Origin: an uncultured Coriobacteriaceae bacterium
Lineage (GTDB): Bacteria; Actinomycetota; Coriobacteriia; Coriobacteriales; Atopobiaceae
NCBI GenBank assembly: GCA_902798915.1
Contig: CADBYM010000011.1
Coordinates: 1-64,000 of the forward strand
Direction: 5' to 3'
DNA length: 64,000 nucleotides
Of the stretch, positions 36,109 through 47,228 are shown in pieces; within the stretch, counting starts at the first letter, position 1, and each line of letters begins with the position of its first letter. The notes beneath the pieces are model-generated. The model was given only the letters and a program-made list of their open reading frames with translations, was not told the origin of the DNA and did no database searches. The position numbers were made by a program, and so were the translations under genes.

Positions 36109-36437
36109 TGCACTAAAAACGGAGGTTGTGGCACGCCGGGCCGTCCCTCGGAGTGACGCCCCTTACAGAAACCAAGGTTGTGGCACGCCACGGACGGCGC
36201 CCCTTACAAAAACGGAGCTTGTGGCAGAGCTTCTAACGGAAACGGACCTTGCGGCACGCCACAACCTCGCCTTTCGTTAGATTCTCTGCCACAAGCTCGG
36301 TTTTTGTTGGACCGGCGGGCGGGCTCCTGCCACAAGCTCGATTTCTGTTAGACCGGCGGGCGCGCTCCTGCCTCAAGCTCGATTTCCGTTAGACCGGCGG
36401 GCGGGCTCCTGCCTCAAGCTCGATTTCCGTTAGAGCA
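36109..36437. repeat. intergenic array: four direct then four inverted repeat units
   Basis: Four units on the plus strand (near 36109, 36163, 36205, 36233) share an A-rich lead, CGGAGCTTGTGGCA-like core and CGCC-rich tail. Four units in the opposite orientation follow (near 36268, 36311, 36352, 36393), each GCC(A/T)CAAGCTCGATTT then CCGTTAGACCGGCGGGCG. The last three are spaced 41 bp and nearly identical. The two halves are complementary and could fold into a very long stem. There is no open frame, so this fills most of the 36067-36563 gap. Confidence 0.85.
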
Positions 36438-36563
36438 CCACCCGGTTTCGTCATTCTCACGCTTGACCATCCTTCCCGAGCGAGGACGGTCAAGAGCGAA
36501 GCAGAGGCGGATAATGGCAACGATCATAATGGCACCAACACCATCCATACGAAAGGACCCGCC

Positions 36564-37406
36564 ATGCTTGCCGACTATCACGTTCACTGCATGTTCTCCG
36601 ATGACTCCTGGTACGCCCCAGAGAAGGTCGTCGCCGACGCCTGGAAGCAAAACCTCGACGAGATTTGCTTCACCGACCATGTCGACTACGGCATCAAGCC
36701 CGACTGGGATGACGTGCACTCGGCAAGGGTGCTGGAGGGGCAGCGCCTACTCAACGTGGACTACGCGTCGTACTTCCCCTACATCGCCGACCTGCGCGAG
36801 CAATGGAAGGGACGCATCACGATCAAGAGCGGCCTGGAGCTGGGCGTGCAGACGCACACGATTCCCCAGTTCAACGCCCTGTGGGAGCAGTGGGGCAGCG
36901 AGCTCGACTTTACGCTGCTCTCCGTCCATCAAGTAGGGGACGAAGAGTTCTGGACCGGCGAGTTCCAAGAAGGTCGCGCACAGGAGGAATACAATCGTGC
37001 CTATTATCAGGAACTCTACGACGTGACGACGCGCTTCGAGCACTGGAGCGTCCTCGCGCACCTCGACCTCATCAAGCGCTATGACCCGGCGGGCATCCTC
37101 GACTTCCCCGCCAACCGCGACCTCGTGGCGGCGACGCTCGAGCACGTGATCGCGCAAGGCAAGGGCATCGAGCTCAATACGTCGAGCATTCGCTACGGCC
37201 TTAAGGACAGCCAGCCCGCCGAGGAGATCCTACGCCTGTACCTCGACCTCGGCGGCAGGATCATCACCCTCGGATCCGACAGCCACGCCCCCGAGCACCT
37301 CGGCGCCTACATCCGTCATTTCCAGCACTACCTAGCAAACTTGGGCTTTGAGGGCTTCTGCACCTATGACAAGATGGTGCCCACGTTCCACCCCTTCGAG
37401 GCGTAG
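36564..37406 (+). CDS. PHP-domain phosphatase, histidinol-phosphatase (HisJ/HisK) family
   Basis: 280 residues. Metal-binding PHP motifs are present: DYHVHCMFSDD at the N-terminus, FTDHVDY, a central SGLELG, LLSVHQ, LAHLDLIKRY and LGSDSHAPEHLG. The family removes phosphate from histidinol phosphate in histidine synthesis, but many gut homologues stand alone like this one and may act on other phosphoesters. ATG 36564 follows GAAAGGA at 7 nt. No other his gene is in the window. It starts 126 bp after the repeat array. Confidence 0.87.
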   Translation: MLADYHVHCMFSDDSWYAPEKVVADAWKQNLDEICFTDHVDYGIKPDWDDVHSARVLEGQRLLNVDYASYFPYIADLREQWKGRITIKSGLELGVQTHTIPQFNALWEQWGSELDFTLLSVHQVGDEEFWTGEFQEGRAQEEYNRAYYQELYDVTTRFEHWSVLAHLDLIKRYDPAGILDFPANRDLVAATLEHVIAQGKGIELNTSSIRYGLKDSQPAEEILRLYLDLGGRIITLGSDSHAPEHLGAYIRHFQHYLANLGFEGFCTYDKMVPTFHPFEA

Positions 37407-37456
37407 GAGTCCACCGGAGGGCCACCCCCGGCGGATCCGTCGGAAATGGGAATTGC

Positions 37457-38344
37457 TTACGACCCGGGGGTGAATCCGTTGTCGGTCCACACGCGTATGG
37501 TCACTGGCTCGTCGGGCATGACGAACTCGAACGTGTCGCCGGTGACGAACGCCCCAGCGCCCTCGCTTCCGTTCACCGAGACGTGCAGGTCGACGTCGAG
37601 CACGGGCGGCACGACCACCTGCACGACCTCCCCAGCAGGCGCCGAGGTCGGGCAGCGTTGCACCAGCTCGTCCTCGTCGTCGAGCTCGATTGCGAGCCAG
37701 TCGTCCCCGGCCGACTCCTCGCGAAGGTAATCCTCCTGAAGCTGACGCACGTACTGCCATAAACCGCTGCGGTCCTGCACCGCGTAGTTTTGCCCCCCGC
37801 GCACCAGGACGTCCTCGCCCTCGAAGGCGTACGACGCCTTCGAGCCGTCCTGGAGCTCGAAAAGGACGTAGTGGTAGCTGTCGGTGATGCTCATGTTCGT
37901 CTCGCCTTCGACGAGCATGCGCGCCAGCTTCTTGTACACCTCGCGCATCGTGCGCGCGTCGGTTATGGTCACGCTGGGCCGGGAGCCCATCTGGTCGTAC
38001 AGCACGGTGCACGACGTGGGGGTCCTTCCCGCCTGCATGTCTTCCACCAGTTGGGCCGACGCCGCGTCGTCGTCGAACGTCAGGATGGAGTCATCCGACA
38101 GGTTGATGGATACGCCGATGGGCTTCTCTGCCTGCGCGTCCTTCTCTGCCTGCGCGGGCTTCTCCGTTTGCACGTCGGGAGTCTCGTCGCGCGTGCGGTC
38201 TTCCTTGGCAGGCTCGCGGGAGTCCTCAACAGCCACCTCGCCCTTCGGTTCGTCTAGCGGCACAGGCGCACCGCAGGCGCCCAGGCCCACGCACATCGCC
38301 GCCACCGCCACAGATGTTATCGCTCGCATAAACCCGCATCGCAT
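37457..38344 (-). CDS. secreted lipoprotein with C-terminal InlB-like fold
   Basis: 295 residues from ATG 38344 (GGAGGCAGACC before it). Signal peptide and lipobox GLGACG. A charged linker with repeats of AQAEKDAQAEKP follows, then a domain of ~150 residues (VLYDQMGSRPSVTITDARTM, YHYVLFELQDGSKASYAF) typical of unnamed surface lipoproteins, and a C-terminal segment ending EFVMPDEPVTIRVW, which recalls the tail of InlB/Listeria-type beta repeats. Predicted outer-face protein; no enzyme motif seen. Convergent with the PHP gene. Confidence 0.75.
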   Translation of the reverse strand: MRCGFMRAITSVAVAAMCVGLGACGAPVPLDEPKGEVAVEDSREPAKEDRTRDETPDVQTEKPAQAEKDAQAEKPIGVSINLSDDSILTFDDDAASAQLVEDMQAGRTPTSCTVLYDQMGSRPSVTITDARTMREVYKKLARMLVEGETNMSITDSYHYVLFELQDGSKASYAFEGEDVLVRGGQNYAVQDRSGLWQYVRQLQEDYLREESAGDDWLAIELDDEDELVQRCPTSAPAGEVVQVVVPPVLDVDLHVSVNGSEGAGAFVTGDTFEFVMPDEPVTIRVWTDNGFTPGS

Positions 38345-38677
38345 GGTCTGCCTCCATCCTCGTAGCCGCCACCCCTCATACCATATACGACTCAGCGGGA
38401 CAAAATGTCGTGGAGCGGCGGTCGGATGAAGGGGGTCCGCTCGGGGACTACCCCTAGTGGGCCCCATTGCTGGAATATGCTTCGGGGAGGAATGCGCTGG
38501 GGCGAATCGACGTTGTTGCGGGGAGTAGCGGGGGCAATGGTGCCGGAGCGAAGATGGAGGCCCATGAGAGGGACGCGAACGTTCGGTGCTTGGCCGGGAG
38601 ATCGGGTTGGCGAGAGAGATGCGGATGGCGAAGCAAAGGAATGGGTTCCACCAGGGCCCCAGTGGACCAGTGAAGTA

Positions 38678-38757
38678 CGTGCAGGGGGTACTCCCCGTGC
38701 GGAAAACCGCGTGCAAGCATGGACGGCAAGGCACCATTCCGGTATACCCCCTGCACG
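38678..38757. repeat. 13-bp inverted repeat with 54-nt loop
   Basis: CGTGCAGGGGGTA (38678-38690) and its complement TACCCCCTGCACG (38745-38757). It lies between the lipoprotein start and the ChW remnant, in a stretch (38345-38774) with several other GGGGxTACCCC-type half palindromes and no supported gene. Confidence 0.6.
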
Positions 38758-38774
38758 CACGTGTCGCTACTGCG

Positions 38775-38927
38775 TCACTTCACGAACGCCTTGGCGTTGG
38801 CTTGGGCTGCGTCCTTGCAGTTAGCCGAGGGGGCCTTGGCGCCTTTGGGGACGATCGCGACCTGGACGGCCTCCATGCGCCTGGACTGGCCCTCGGTGCC
38901 AATCTTGGCGCCGTTCTTGGCCTCCAT
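38775..38927 (-). pseudogene. orphan ChW-repeat C-terminus
   Basis: The minus strand encodes EAKNGAKIGTEGQSRRMEAV, then VPKGAKAP, and ends ANAKAFVK plus stop. It parallels the end of the adhesin at 4197-8483 (AKNGAKAGTEGQAKRGEAV, LPKGAKAP, YAKAFV). Only half a ChW repeat and the tail remain. Its 5' edge lies 11 bp from the 3' end of the second AAA/PD-(D/E)XK gene. Confidence 0.85.
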
Positions 38928-38938
38928 GACTCGCGGCA

Positions 38939-40531
38939 CTACACCGTACCCTCGAAGAGCACGGCATCGCCGAACGCGATGCGCTCCACGCCGGGCCTCT
39001 TCGTGCCACGGAAGTCGAACGAAAGCAGGTATCCCACACGAAGGCCGAAGTAGTCGAGGTAGCCCGCGATCTGCCGCTCGCCTTCCACGTGATAGCGCTC
39101 CCCGCGCCAGATCTTCAGCTCGATTACGTAGCGCCTACCCAGCCAGTGGATGACCACGTCCATGCGCCGCTGGTCGCGCGTCTGCCCCTCCATGCTGTAG
39201 GTGCCGGTCCCATTGATGATGGGAGAGAGGTACGTAAGGAACCTCTCGCGGCCCTCTTCCTCGAGGAACCGCTCCCCCGATTCTCCGTGGATGCGGTTGT
39301 GTTCGCGGATGAAGTGCGCCATTATCTTGGGCACGTCGAGTCCTCCGTCCTCGGCGACGAAGGCCGACCGGTCTGCGCCGGCGGCAATCCGCAGGCCGGG
39401 GTCCGCCTCGCTCTCGCCGACGAAGAACACGTACAGGAGCATCTCGAACACACGGTTGGCAATCACCAGCTTGTTGTGCTCCACTCGCACGAAGCCGTAC
39501 ATGAGGAGCTGCTGCTGCTCATTGTCGTAGCTCACGTACGCGACCTGCTCGCCACGCATGAGCAGCGCCCGCAGCTTGCTGCGCAGTTCCGGGTAGTTCT
39601 GCAGCTTTCCCATGAGCGAGTCAAAGAGCGTGTTCGTCTCGGAGAGAAGCCTGCGCACGGCCTCGTCTACGCCGAACTCGGTCCATGCGGCGGCCAGGTC
39701 CTCGAACCCGTGACCCACAAGCCCCTCGTCCACGATCTGGCAGACGCGACTCGCGAGGAAGGGGTAGCCGTGCGTGTAGTCGAAGATCTGCCGGGCGATG
39801 GCGTCGACCTCCATGCCAGTACCGTGGTCTGCCTCGTAGTCCGCCAGCATCTGGGCTATTTCCCCCGGCGAGAAGCCCATCTCGACGCTGAAGGGTGCCG
39901 CGATGTTCCACGGGCTGTTGACCTTGTGTTGGTCCTCGTCGCGAATCTTGGAGCGCAAGTGTCGTACGTCGGTGACGCCGGCGAGGATGACGGACTGGAA
40001 GGCCGGGGCGTCGGGGTCTTTCTCGCGCTCCAGGTACTGCAGGCGCAGCTGCGCGAGGAAGTCGAGGAACACCTGGTTGTTGGCGGCGCTGTCGACCTCG
40101 TCGATGATGAGCACGAGGGGCCTCTCGCTCTCCTCGCACCAGTCCGAGAGAAGGAGGAACAGCTGGTCGAGCTCGGCCTCGCCACCTCCCGTCTGGGCGA
40201 TCTCTCGCACCCGGTCCTGCACCGACGTGGGAATCCCCAGCTTGGCTCGCTTGCGCCACAGGATGCGGCAGAACGCAGCGACGAACTTGCCCTCGGTACT
40301 GTAGCCGGCCGTGCTGATGGCCTGAAAGTCGAGACTCATCACGTCGTAGCTGTCGCGCAGGGCCCCCTCGAGCGCGAAGAGCGTGGTGGTCTTCCCGTAT
40401 TGGCGACCGCGATTGACGCAGAAGTAGTCACCCTCGTCCACCATGGCGCGAATCTGGCGCACGCGCTCGTCGGTGCTCACCATGTAGTGCTTGCGCGGGA
40501 TGCAGAGCCCCGTAGTGTTGAACTTCCTCAT
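38939..40531 (-). CDS. AAA-like ATPase with C-terminal PD-(D/E)XK nuclease-like domain
   Basis: 530 residues from ATG 40531 (GGGGGACGAG upstream). The N-terminal half matches the AAA_35-type domain: NRGRQYGKTTTLFALEG as Walker A and PLVLIIDEVDSA as Walker B. The C-terminus has QRRMDVVIHW, then RYVIELKIWRG (D...ExK), a PD-(D/E)XK arrangement, and IAGYLDYFGL. Built on the same plan as 798-2405 but from a different ATPase family. Biological role unknown. Like the first, its 3' end abuts an orphan 3' fragment of a surface protein gene. Confidence 0.85.
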   Translation of the reverse strand: MRKFNTTGLCIPRKHYMVSTDERVRQIRAMVDEGDYFCVNRGRQYGKTTTLFALEGALRDSYDVMSLDFQAISTAGYSTEGKFVAAFCRILWRKRAKLGIPTSVQDRVREIAQTGGGEAELDQLFLLLSDWCEESERPLVLIIDEVDSAANNQVFLDFLAQLRLQYLEREKDPDAPAFQSVILAGVTDVRHLRSKIRDEDQHKVNSPWNIAAPFSVEMGFSPGEIAQMLADYEADHGTGMEVDAIARQIFDYTHGYPFLASRVCQIVDEGLVGHGFEDLAAAWTEFGVDEAVRRLLSETNTLFDSLMGKLQNYPELRSKLRALLMRGEQVAYVSYDNEQQQLLMYGFVRVEHNKLVIANRVFEMLLYVFFVGESEADPGLRIAAGADRSAFVAEDGGLDVPKIMAHFIREHNRIHGESGERFLEEEGRERFLTYLSPIINGTGTYSMEGQTRDQRRMDVVIHWLGRRYVIELKIWRGERYHVEGERQIAGYLDYFGLRVGYLLSFDFRGTKRPGVERIAFGDAVLFEGTV

Positions 40532-40657
40532 CTCGTCCCCCTGACGTGCGAAGTGCCGGGCCACCACACCATTGTATAGCTCTGGGGGGCTTGAGTTTCG
40601 GGGCGTGCGGCCTGCGAAGCGTCCCGCCGTCGCAATGTCACAGAGCGGCTGCTGGAT

Positions 40658-40690
40658 GGGGTCCACTCACAGCCACCTCTCGTGGACCCC
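40658..40690. terminator. 9-bp hairpin upstream of the ZIP transporter
   Basis: GGGGTCCAC / GTGGACCCC (40658-40666 / 40682-40690). It lies about 50 bp before the ZIP start in the gap between two diverging genes, so it could be an operator or leader hairpin rather than a terminator. Confidence 0.35.
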
Positions 40691-40741
40691 CGCTACGTGC
40701 TAGGATTGAGGGCGGCAGCGAGCACAAGAGAGGACGAGTCC

Positions 40742-41524
40742 ATGCCCATAGCACAGATCGCACCCGGTATCCTGTTACCCTTCCTCGGCACCAGCCTCGG
40801 CGCTGCCATGGTGTTTGTCCTCAAGGGACAGATCTCGCCGAAGGTCCAGAAGCTTCTCACGGGATTCGCCGCAGGCGTCATGGTGGCGGCGTCGTTCTGG
40901 AGTCTGCTGCAGCCGGCGCTCGAGTCGAGCGCACACATGGGCAGCCTCTCCTTCGTCCCGGCCGCCATCGGCTTCATGGTGGGCATCGGCTTCCTGCTGC
41001 TTCTCGACGAGGTGACCCCGCACACGCACATGGATCTGCAGGACGAAGGACCAAAGACGGGCCTGCGGCGCACGACTAAGCTCATCCTCGCAGTCACGCT
41101 GCACAACATCCCCGAGGGGATGGCCGTGGGCGTGGTCTATGCCGGGTGGCTGGCCGACGGAGGGACGGTGAGTTCGACCGCCGCCCTCGCGCTGGCGCTC
41201 GGCATCGCCATCCAGAACTTTCCCGAGGGGGCAATCGTCTCCATGCCACTGCGCGCGGAAGGCATGGACAAGGGCAGGACCTTCTGGTGCGGCGTGCTCT
41301 CGGGCACCGTCGAGCCCATCGCCTCAGTCGTCACCATCCTGGCGTCCCAGCTCGTGGTTCCGCTGCTGCCGTACCTTCTCGCCTTTGCCGCAGGCGCCAT
41401 GATGTACGTGGTGGTTGAGGAGCTCATCCCCGAGATGAGCGAGGGAACGCATTCCAACATCGGCACGATTGCCTTCTCGCTGGGCTTCGTGCTCATGATG
41501 ATCCTAGACGTTGCCCTGGGGTGA
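40742..41524 (+). CDS. ZIP-family divalent metal transporter
   Basis: 260 residues, eight predicted membrane segments. TM4 has LHNIPEGMAVG and TM5 has QNFPEGAIV, the two metal-binding signatures of ZIP proteins (ZupT-like; zinc, iron or manganese import). A His pair (PHTHMD) sits in the loop between TM3 and TM4. ATG 40742 follows GAGAGGACGAG; an upstream in-frame ATG at 40682 would add 20 non-family residues. It is a single gene. Confidence 0.93.
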   Translation: MPIAQIAPGILLPFLGTSLGAAMVFVLKGQISPKVQKLLTGFAAGVMVAASFWSLLQPALESSAHMGSLSFVPAAIGFMVGIGFLLLLDEVTPHTHMDLQDEGPKTGLRRTTKLILAVTLHNIPEGMAVGVVYAGWLADGGTVSSTAALALALGIAIQNFPEGAIVSMPLRAEGMDKGRTFWCGVLSGTVEPIASVVTILASQLVVPLLPYLLAFAAGAMMYVVVEELIPEMSEGTHSNIGTIAFSLGFVLMMILDVALG

Positions 41525-41750
41525 GGCGCACGCCAACGGTATCGCGCCCATGCAGTTGTGCCCGCGCATGTTGCCTCGACTGACGGGACGGCTCGCAGAC
41601 CTCCGAGCACACCGGTAATGCCGAGCATGCAGCCGTGCCGCTCGAATCGTATGCGCCAAAACAACGGGAAGGGGTGCGTTGCCGCGCTTTTTGGTTACTG
41701 GCTGCGTATTCTTGCGCGAATTGCAAGGCTTCCCCGTCCCGCAACCCCAC

Positions 41751-41783
41751 GGGCCGTGGCGGACAGACGGTCCGCCACGGCCC
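41751..41783. terminator. 14-bp perfect hairpin
   Basis: GGGCCGTGGCGGAC (41751-41764) and its complement (41770-41783) with a 5-nt loop and A-rich sequence after. It lies 230 bp after the ZIP stop. The gap 41525-42071 otherwise holds an AT-rich promoter zone and no supported gene. Confidence 0.6.
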
Positions 41784-41857
41784 CACACGCAAAATAGTGA
41801 ACAATAAATCTCGAAACTAATTGCAAAAGCCCAGCTCAGCGCGATATACATTGAATC

Positions 41858-41885
41858 TTGATGTAATCGTTTGCCGGTCTATAAA
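41858..41885 (+). promoter_or_regulatory. sigma70-type promoter for the lipoprotein at 42072
   Basis: TTGATG at 41858, 16-nt spacer, TATAAA at 41880, in an unusually AT-rich stretch. It implies a leader of about 180 nt before the start codon. Confidence 0.5.
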
Positions 41886-42071
41886 ATAGCTACTGTACAA
41901 CGATTGCATCAAGCATTGCACTATCTTCTTGTGAGCTGGGGTTTTGTAGGTATTACGAATAATTATTTGTCACTTTTGTGCCATCGCTTCTCCACACACA
42001 GAGACACGGGCGACACAGCGTCGTACATCATGCAACGTCACGTCTTCCAAGGGAGAAGGGAAGCGAGTGCC

Positions 42072-42776
42072 ATGAAGGCCACAAAGAGGATTTCGGCATG
42101 CCTGGTCAGCGGAGTGCTTGCGCTCACGCTGTGCGTTTACGGGTGCGGCACGGTCGTCGACACGGCGTCCGAGAAGGAGCAGGCGACTGAGCGGACAGAT
42201 GTCCAGGAGATATGCGAGGCACCCAACTACCTTACTGACGAGGAACAGGCAATCTTCGACGCAGCAGTAAAGGGGACCGAGGCCAAGAATCTGAAGCCTA
42301 CGGCCGTTCTTGCCACGCAGGTCGTGGCGGGTCTTAACTATGCGTTCCTCTGTCAGTCGGCTGGTGCGAACCCCGCCTGGCACATCGCCGTCGTGTACCA
42401 AGACCCCCAAGGGGCCTCGACGCTCTCGACTCTGAATGATGTAGACCTTGACGCCTTGCAGGTCTCCGACCAGTCGAGCGAGAGGATGATGGGGGCATGG
42501 GTGGTGTGCGAGCCTGCTACCGCAAGCCTACCCCAAGAGGCGGCAACCGCATTCTCCAACGCCGTTGTCGACTACGAGGGCGTCGAACTCTCCCCCATCG
42601 CACTGCTCTCCACCCAGACGGACGGAGGCACGAACTACCGCGTGCTCTGCGTGGGCTCGACCATCGCCGACGGACCGGTTCGCGGACTCTATGTGGTCGG
42701 CATCCACGAGGATTCCGATGGCCACGCCGAGATAACCTCAGCCGAGCAACTCGCCCTTACCGCCTACGTCGGGTAA
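42072..42776 (+). CDS. secreted lipoprotein with two similar domains
   Basis: 234 residues from ATG 42072. Signal peptide and lipobox (VYGCG). Two ~80-residue halves resemble each other: KGTEAKNLKPTAVLATQVVAGLNY and DYEGVELSPIALLSTQTDGGTNY, each followed by LC(Q/V)-type strands and a second strand with HIAVVYQ or LYVVGIHE. This suggests a duplicated cystatin-like fold. No catalytic motif. The 180-nt leader is long. It is convergent with the fusion gene, sharing a 12-bp hairpin. Confidence 0.78.
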   Translation: MKATKRISACLVSGVLALTLCVYGCGTVVDTASEKEQATERTDVQEICEAPNYLTDEEQAIFDAAVKGTEAKNLKPTAVLATQVVAGLNYAFLCQSAGANPAWHIAVVYQDPQGASTLSTLNDVDLDALQVSDQSSERMMGAWVVCEPATASLPQEAATAFSNAVVDYEGVELSPIALLSTQTDGGTNYRVLCVGSTIADGPVRGLYVVGIHEDSDGHAEITSAEQLALTAYVG

Positions 42777-42790
42777 GGCGTTCTCCGCGA

Positions 42791-42830
42791 GGCGTGACGA
42801 GGATCCGGGCGCTTGCCACCTCGTCACGCC
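42791..42830. terminator. bidirectional terminator between convergent genes
   Basis: GGCGTGACGAGG (42791-42802) pairs with CCTCGTCACGCC (42819-42830). The right arm contains the stop codon of the minus-strand gene. Confidence 0.65.
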
Positions 42831-44251
42831 CGCAGCTCTTGACGGCATCGCGCGAGCATGCCGTCAAGGATGCACCCGTCGTAGTCGCTCACATGAACGA
42901 GCTTTGGCTGCTGGTCTCGGTCAACGTACTTGGCGAGCTCCTCTGCGACCTCCTCCATGTCGGGCAGCAGGTCACAGCGCACCGCAACCACTTCGGGGTC
43001 GAAGGTCGCGCAGTCCATCGCAAGCACCTGCCCCACCACCTCAAGGACGTCGGCGGGATTGAAGGCACTGTAGTGCAGCGGGTTCGAGAAGGAGAACCGG
43101 TTGACGATGAGCCTGACCTCGCCGGCGTTGCCGTGCGCGCCCTCCAACAGCCTTCCACCGACCACGTGGCCTTGGCCACCCATCGCCCAGCCAGTTGCTT
43201 GGGAGTAGAACGTCACGTCCTGATACTCGGGATGTGCCTCTCGCCAACCCAGCGCCGCCGCGTTCGCGTTGTTGCAGAGAAAGACGGGCACGTCGTAGCG
43301 ATGTGCAAGGAAGTCGCCCATGACGAATCCGTCCGTTCCGTTCGTCAGGTCGACCTCTCTGGTCACCCTGATCAGAACGCGCCCGTCATGCACGGCACCC
43401 GGAAGGGCAACGCCCACGGCATCAACCTTCCCGCCCGCCCTACACGCGCATCGCTGCGTGTCGATTACGTCGGTTATGTCGGCAAGCGTCAGGCGGCGCT
43501 TGATGACGCGCCCCTCCGCGGAAACGGCCCCGTGATCGTAGACACGATGATGAATGGTCACCTCACCGGAAGCCGCATGCACCGCGATGACGAGAATCCG
43601 TCCGTCGCCTTCCGTCTGCATGGAGGCCGCCTCATTCGCATGTTCGGCTGCTTCTCGCGCACGCGAGGCGAGCTCGTCGCGCACCCACTCCAAGCAGCCG
43701 GCCGCGTCGTAGGCAGCAAACATTGCCGTGGGAATCGGGAGCACCGGCACGTCGCTCATGACCTGCTGCACCCGCTTGACCTGATATCCGATTTGCGGAG
43801 CGACGAGGATGGCGGCTTTGTCGCGACCGTGCTCGTATGCCTCAGTGACACTCACAGCCGAGAAGTCCCAGTCAAGGCCCATGGCCTCAGCCACTTGGTT
43901 GAGCCGCTGAGCAAAGAAGGACGTGGTCATCCCCGCCGTACAGCATAGGAGCACCTCAGTTCGCTGATGGCCACGAATCGCGAGAAGCGCCTGGACCATC
44001 TCGCCAAAGAGCTGGATGGAGTGGTCCCGGTCCACGGGATGGAAGTGCAGAAAGAACTTGGCCTCACCGGTAACTTTCTCTTCGATATGCAGCTCGACAA
44101 TCTCTGGATCAGGTGCCATGTCGTAGAAGTTGACCATCGCCGTGGCAAAGTCGGTCTCGAGCACGAAGTGGTCGTCATCTTCGAGGTTGGCAAGGTATCC
44201 CTTGTGGGGCTGCTCGCGAATCCAGCTGCGAAGGTCAAAGGTCTGCGCCAT
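42824..44251 (-). CDS. PTS IIB-like / ROK kinase-like fusion protein
   Basis: 475 residues from ATG 44251 (GAGAGGAGCGAG). Residues ~85-190 resemble a lactose/cellobiose-type PTS IIB domain: LLCCTAGMTTSFFAQRLN, with a cysteine at the phospho-acceptor position, and ILVAPQIGYQVKRVQQ. Residues ~225-475 resemble the ROK/ASKHA fold: AVGVALPGAV, FLCNNANAAALGWRE, and GGRLLEGAHGNAGEV. An N-terminal ~85 residues has no clear match. ROK proteins include beta-glucoside kinases and sugar-responsive repressors, but no DNA-binding domain is present. Being next to a GH1 gene in the same direction, it may couple beta-glucoside transport state to kinase or sensor activity. This is inference. Confidence 0.75.
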   Translation of the reverse strand: MAQTFDLRSWIREQPHKGYLANLEDDDHFVLETDFATAMVNFYDMAPDPEIVELHIEEKVTGEAKFFLHFHPVDRDHSIQLFGEMVQALLAIRGHQRTEVLLCCTAGMTTSFFAQRLNQVAEAMGLDWDFSAVSVTEAYEHGRDKAAILVAPQIGYQVKRVQQVMSDVPVLPIPTAMFAAYDAAGCLEWVRDELASRAREAAEHANEAASMQTEGDGRILVIAVHAASGEVTIHHRVYDHGAVSAEGRVIKRRLTLADITDVIDTQRCACRAGGKVDAVGVALPGAVHDGRVLIRVTREVDLTNGTDGFVMGDFLAHRYDVPVFLCNNANAAALGWREAHPEYQDVTFYSQATGWAMGGQGHVVGGRLLEGAHGNAGEVRLIVNRFSFSNPLHYSAFNPADVLEVVGQVLAMDCATFDPEVVAVRCDLLPDMEEVAEELAKYVDRDQQPKLVHVSDYDGCILDGMLARCRQELRA

Positions 44252-44364
44252 CTCTCGCTCCTCTCCCGTGAGCTCGTCCATTCCTTGTAGCGTTGGTAGC
44301 GGGTGACCGTTGGTAACGGGTGACGACGGAGAGCGCGTGACGACACCCTCCGTCCCCGTTGTCG

Positions 44365-45885
<1,521 letters not shown>

Positions 45886-45947
45886 TCAGAGCAAAGGTCA
45901 GGAACCGTACGCGGACAACCCGCCGAGACCGGCGACACTCAATCGAC

Positions 45948-47228
45948 CTATCGCGGGAAGCGCACGGTAAAGCGCGTCCCTACGCCCTCGCGCGAGAGAA
46001 CGTCGATGCTGCCTCCGTGTGCATCCACAATCCACTTGGCGATGGAGAGACCAAGTCCGGTACCCCCCTCTCGCCGGTCGCGCGCCTCATCGGCACGATA
46101 GAAGCGCTCGAAGATGCGCGCGGCATCCTCCTCAGAGATGCCAATGCCCTCATCCTGCACCCTCAGTGCCACCCCCGCATCGTCAGCGCGCACGGAGAGA
46201 GCGATCTGCGTTCCCTCGGGAGCATAGGCGGCCGCGTTCTGCACGAGGATGCGCGCAACCTGCTTGATCATCCCGGAGTCACCCGCCAGCTCGAAAACCG
46301 GGTCGCTCGCGTCGCTGCCAGGCACGTCGTAGGTATAGACGTGCGCATCGTCTATCATGCGCGACTCCTCCCACACCTCCTGCATCGCCTCAGCCAGATT
46401 GAATCGCTCGCGCTGCAAGGTATTGCGCCCCGAGTCGCCCCGTGCAAGGAAGAGGAGCTGCTCCACGAGCTCCTGCATGTGCTCCGACTCGGTCTTGAGC
46501 GCGGCAATCGACTCGTCCAAGACCTCCTCGTCGGTCTTTCCCCAACGGTCAAGCATCTGCACGTAACCCTGTATCACGGCAATGGGCGTGCGCAGCTCGT
46601 GGCTCGCATCCGAGACGAACCGCATCTGTTGCAGCTTCGCCTCTTGCATCTGCTTGAGAAGACCGTTGAGGGCGACCTCGATGGACTGAAGGTCCTTGTC
46701 GCCGGTCGAGACGAAGGGCTGATCGACGCTGGCGGAGTGAATGGCCTGCTCCAAGCTGCTGATTTGGTCCTGGCCGAGCTCGCCCGGCGCCTCCATGCCT
46801 CGGCTGGCAGCGTTGCCAAGCTCCTCAGCCACAAGCGCGAGCTCGTTGAGCGGTTGCAACTTGCGTCGCACACGACGCGTCGAGAAGGGCAGTGCCACGA
46901 GGCTCACCACTTCACCCGCGATGATAATGACAAACAGCGGCCAAACCTCACTTATATATGCGGATAAGCGAAGGGTGAGGTGCTCGCCGTTGCGCTGGGG
47001 GACCTCGTACGTGATGCGATCAAGCGGACGAGTGGCCTTGCGCACCACGAGGTTGCCTGCGGGCAAACCCTGCTCTGCTGCCCATGACGCACCCCTAAAC
47101 GCAAAGCAACCCACAAGGGCACCAAGGAACAACACGTCAACGAGAACGAAGGCCAAAAAACGGTGCCACCAGTAGCTCCAGACGATGCTGCGTGCGAGCG
47201 AGGTGGTGCGTGCGCTGCGAGCCATCAT
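45948..47228 (-). CDS. membrane sensor histidine kinase
   Basis: 426 residues. Two TM segments (about 24-46 and 92-113) flank a ~45-residue external loop, then a HAMP-like linker. H-box [20 protein letters not shown]-box VQNAAAYAP, and G-boxes [14 protein letters not shown] and [10 protein letters not shown] are intact. The start ATG 47228 overlaps the response regulator stop (ATGA). Partner of 47225-47911; third gene of a unit led by the DUF4342 protein. Signal unknown. Confidence 0.93.
   Translation of the reverse strand: MMARSARTTSLARSIVWSYWWHRFLAFVLVDVLFLGALVGCFAFRGASWAAEQGLPAGNLVVRKATRPLDRITYEVPQRNGEHLTLRLSAYISEVWPLFVIIIAGEVVSLVALPFSTRRVRRKLQPLNELALVAEELGNAASRGMEAPGELGQDQISSLEQAIHSASVDQPFVSTGDKDLQSIEVALNGLLKQMQEAKLQQMRFVSDASHELRTPIAVIQGYVQMLDRWGKTDEEVLDESIAALKTESEHMQELVEQLLFLARGDSGRNTLQRERFNLAEAMQEVWEESRMIDDAHVYTYDVPGSDASDPVFELAGDSGMIKQVARILVQNAAAYAPEGTQIALSVRADDAGVALRVQDEGIGISEEDAARIFERFYRADEARDRREGGTGLGLSIAKWIVDAHGGSIDVLSREGVGTRFTVRFPR

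Noticed and set aside
36109-36437. CRISPR array
   Set aside because: Units occur in both orientations, spacing is uneven in the first half, and the intervals are themselves repeated rather than unique. No cas genes are present.
41525-41857. Small open frames after the ZIP gene
   Set aside because: Short, Arg/Ala-rich, no ribosome site, interrupted by a perfect 14-bp hairpin.
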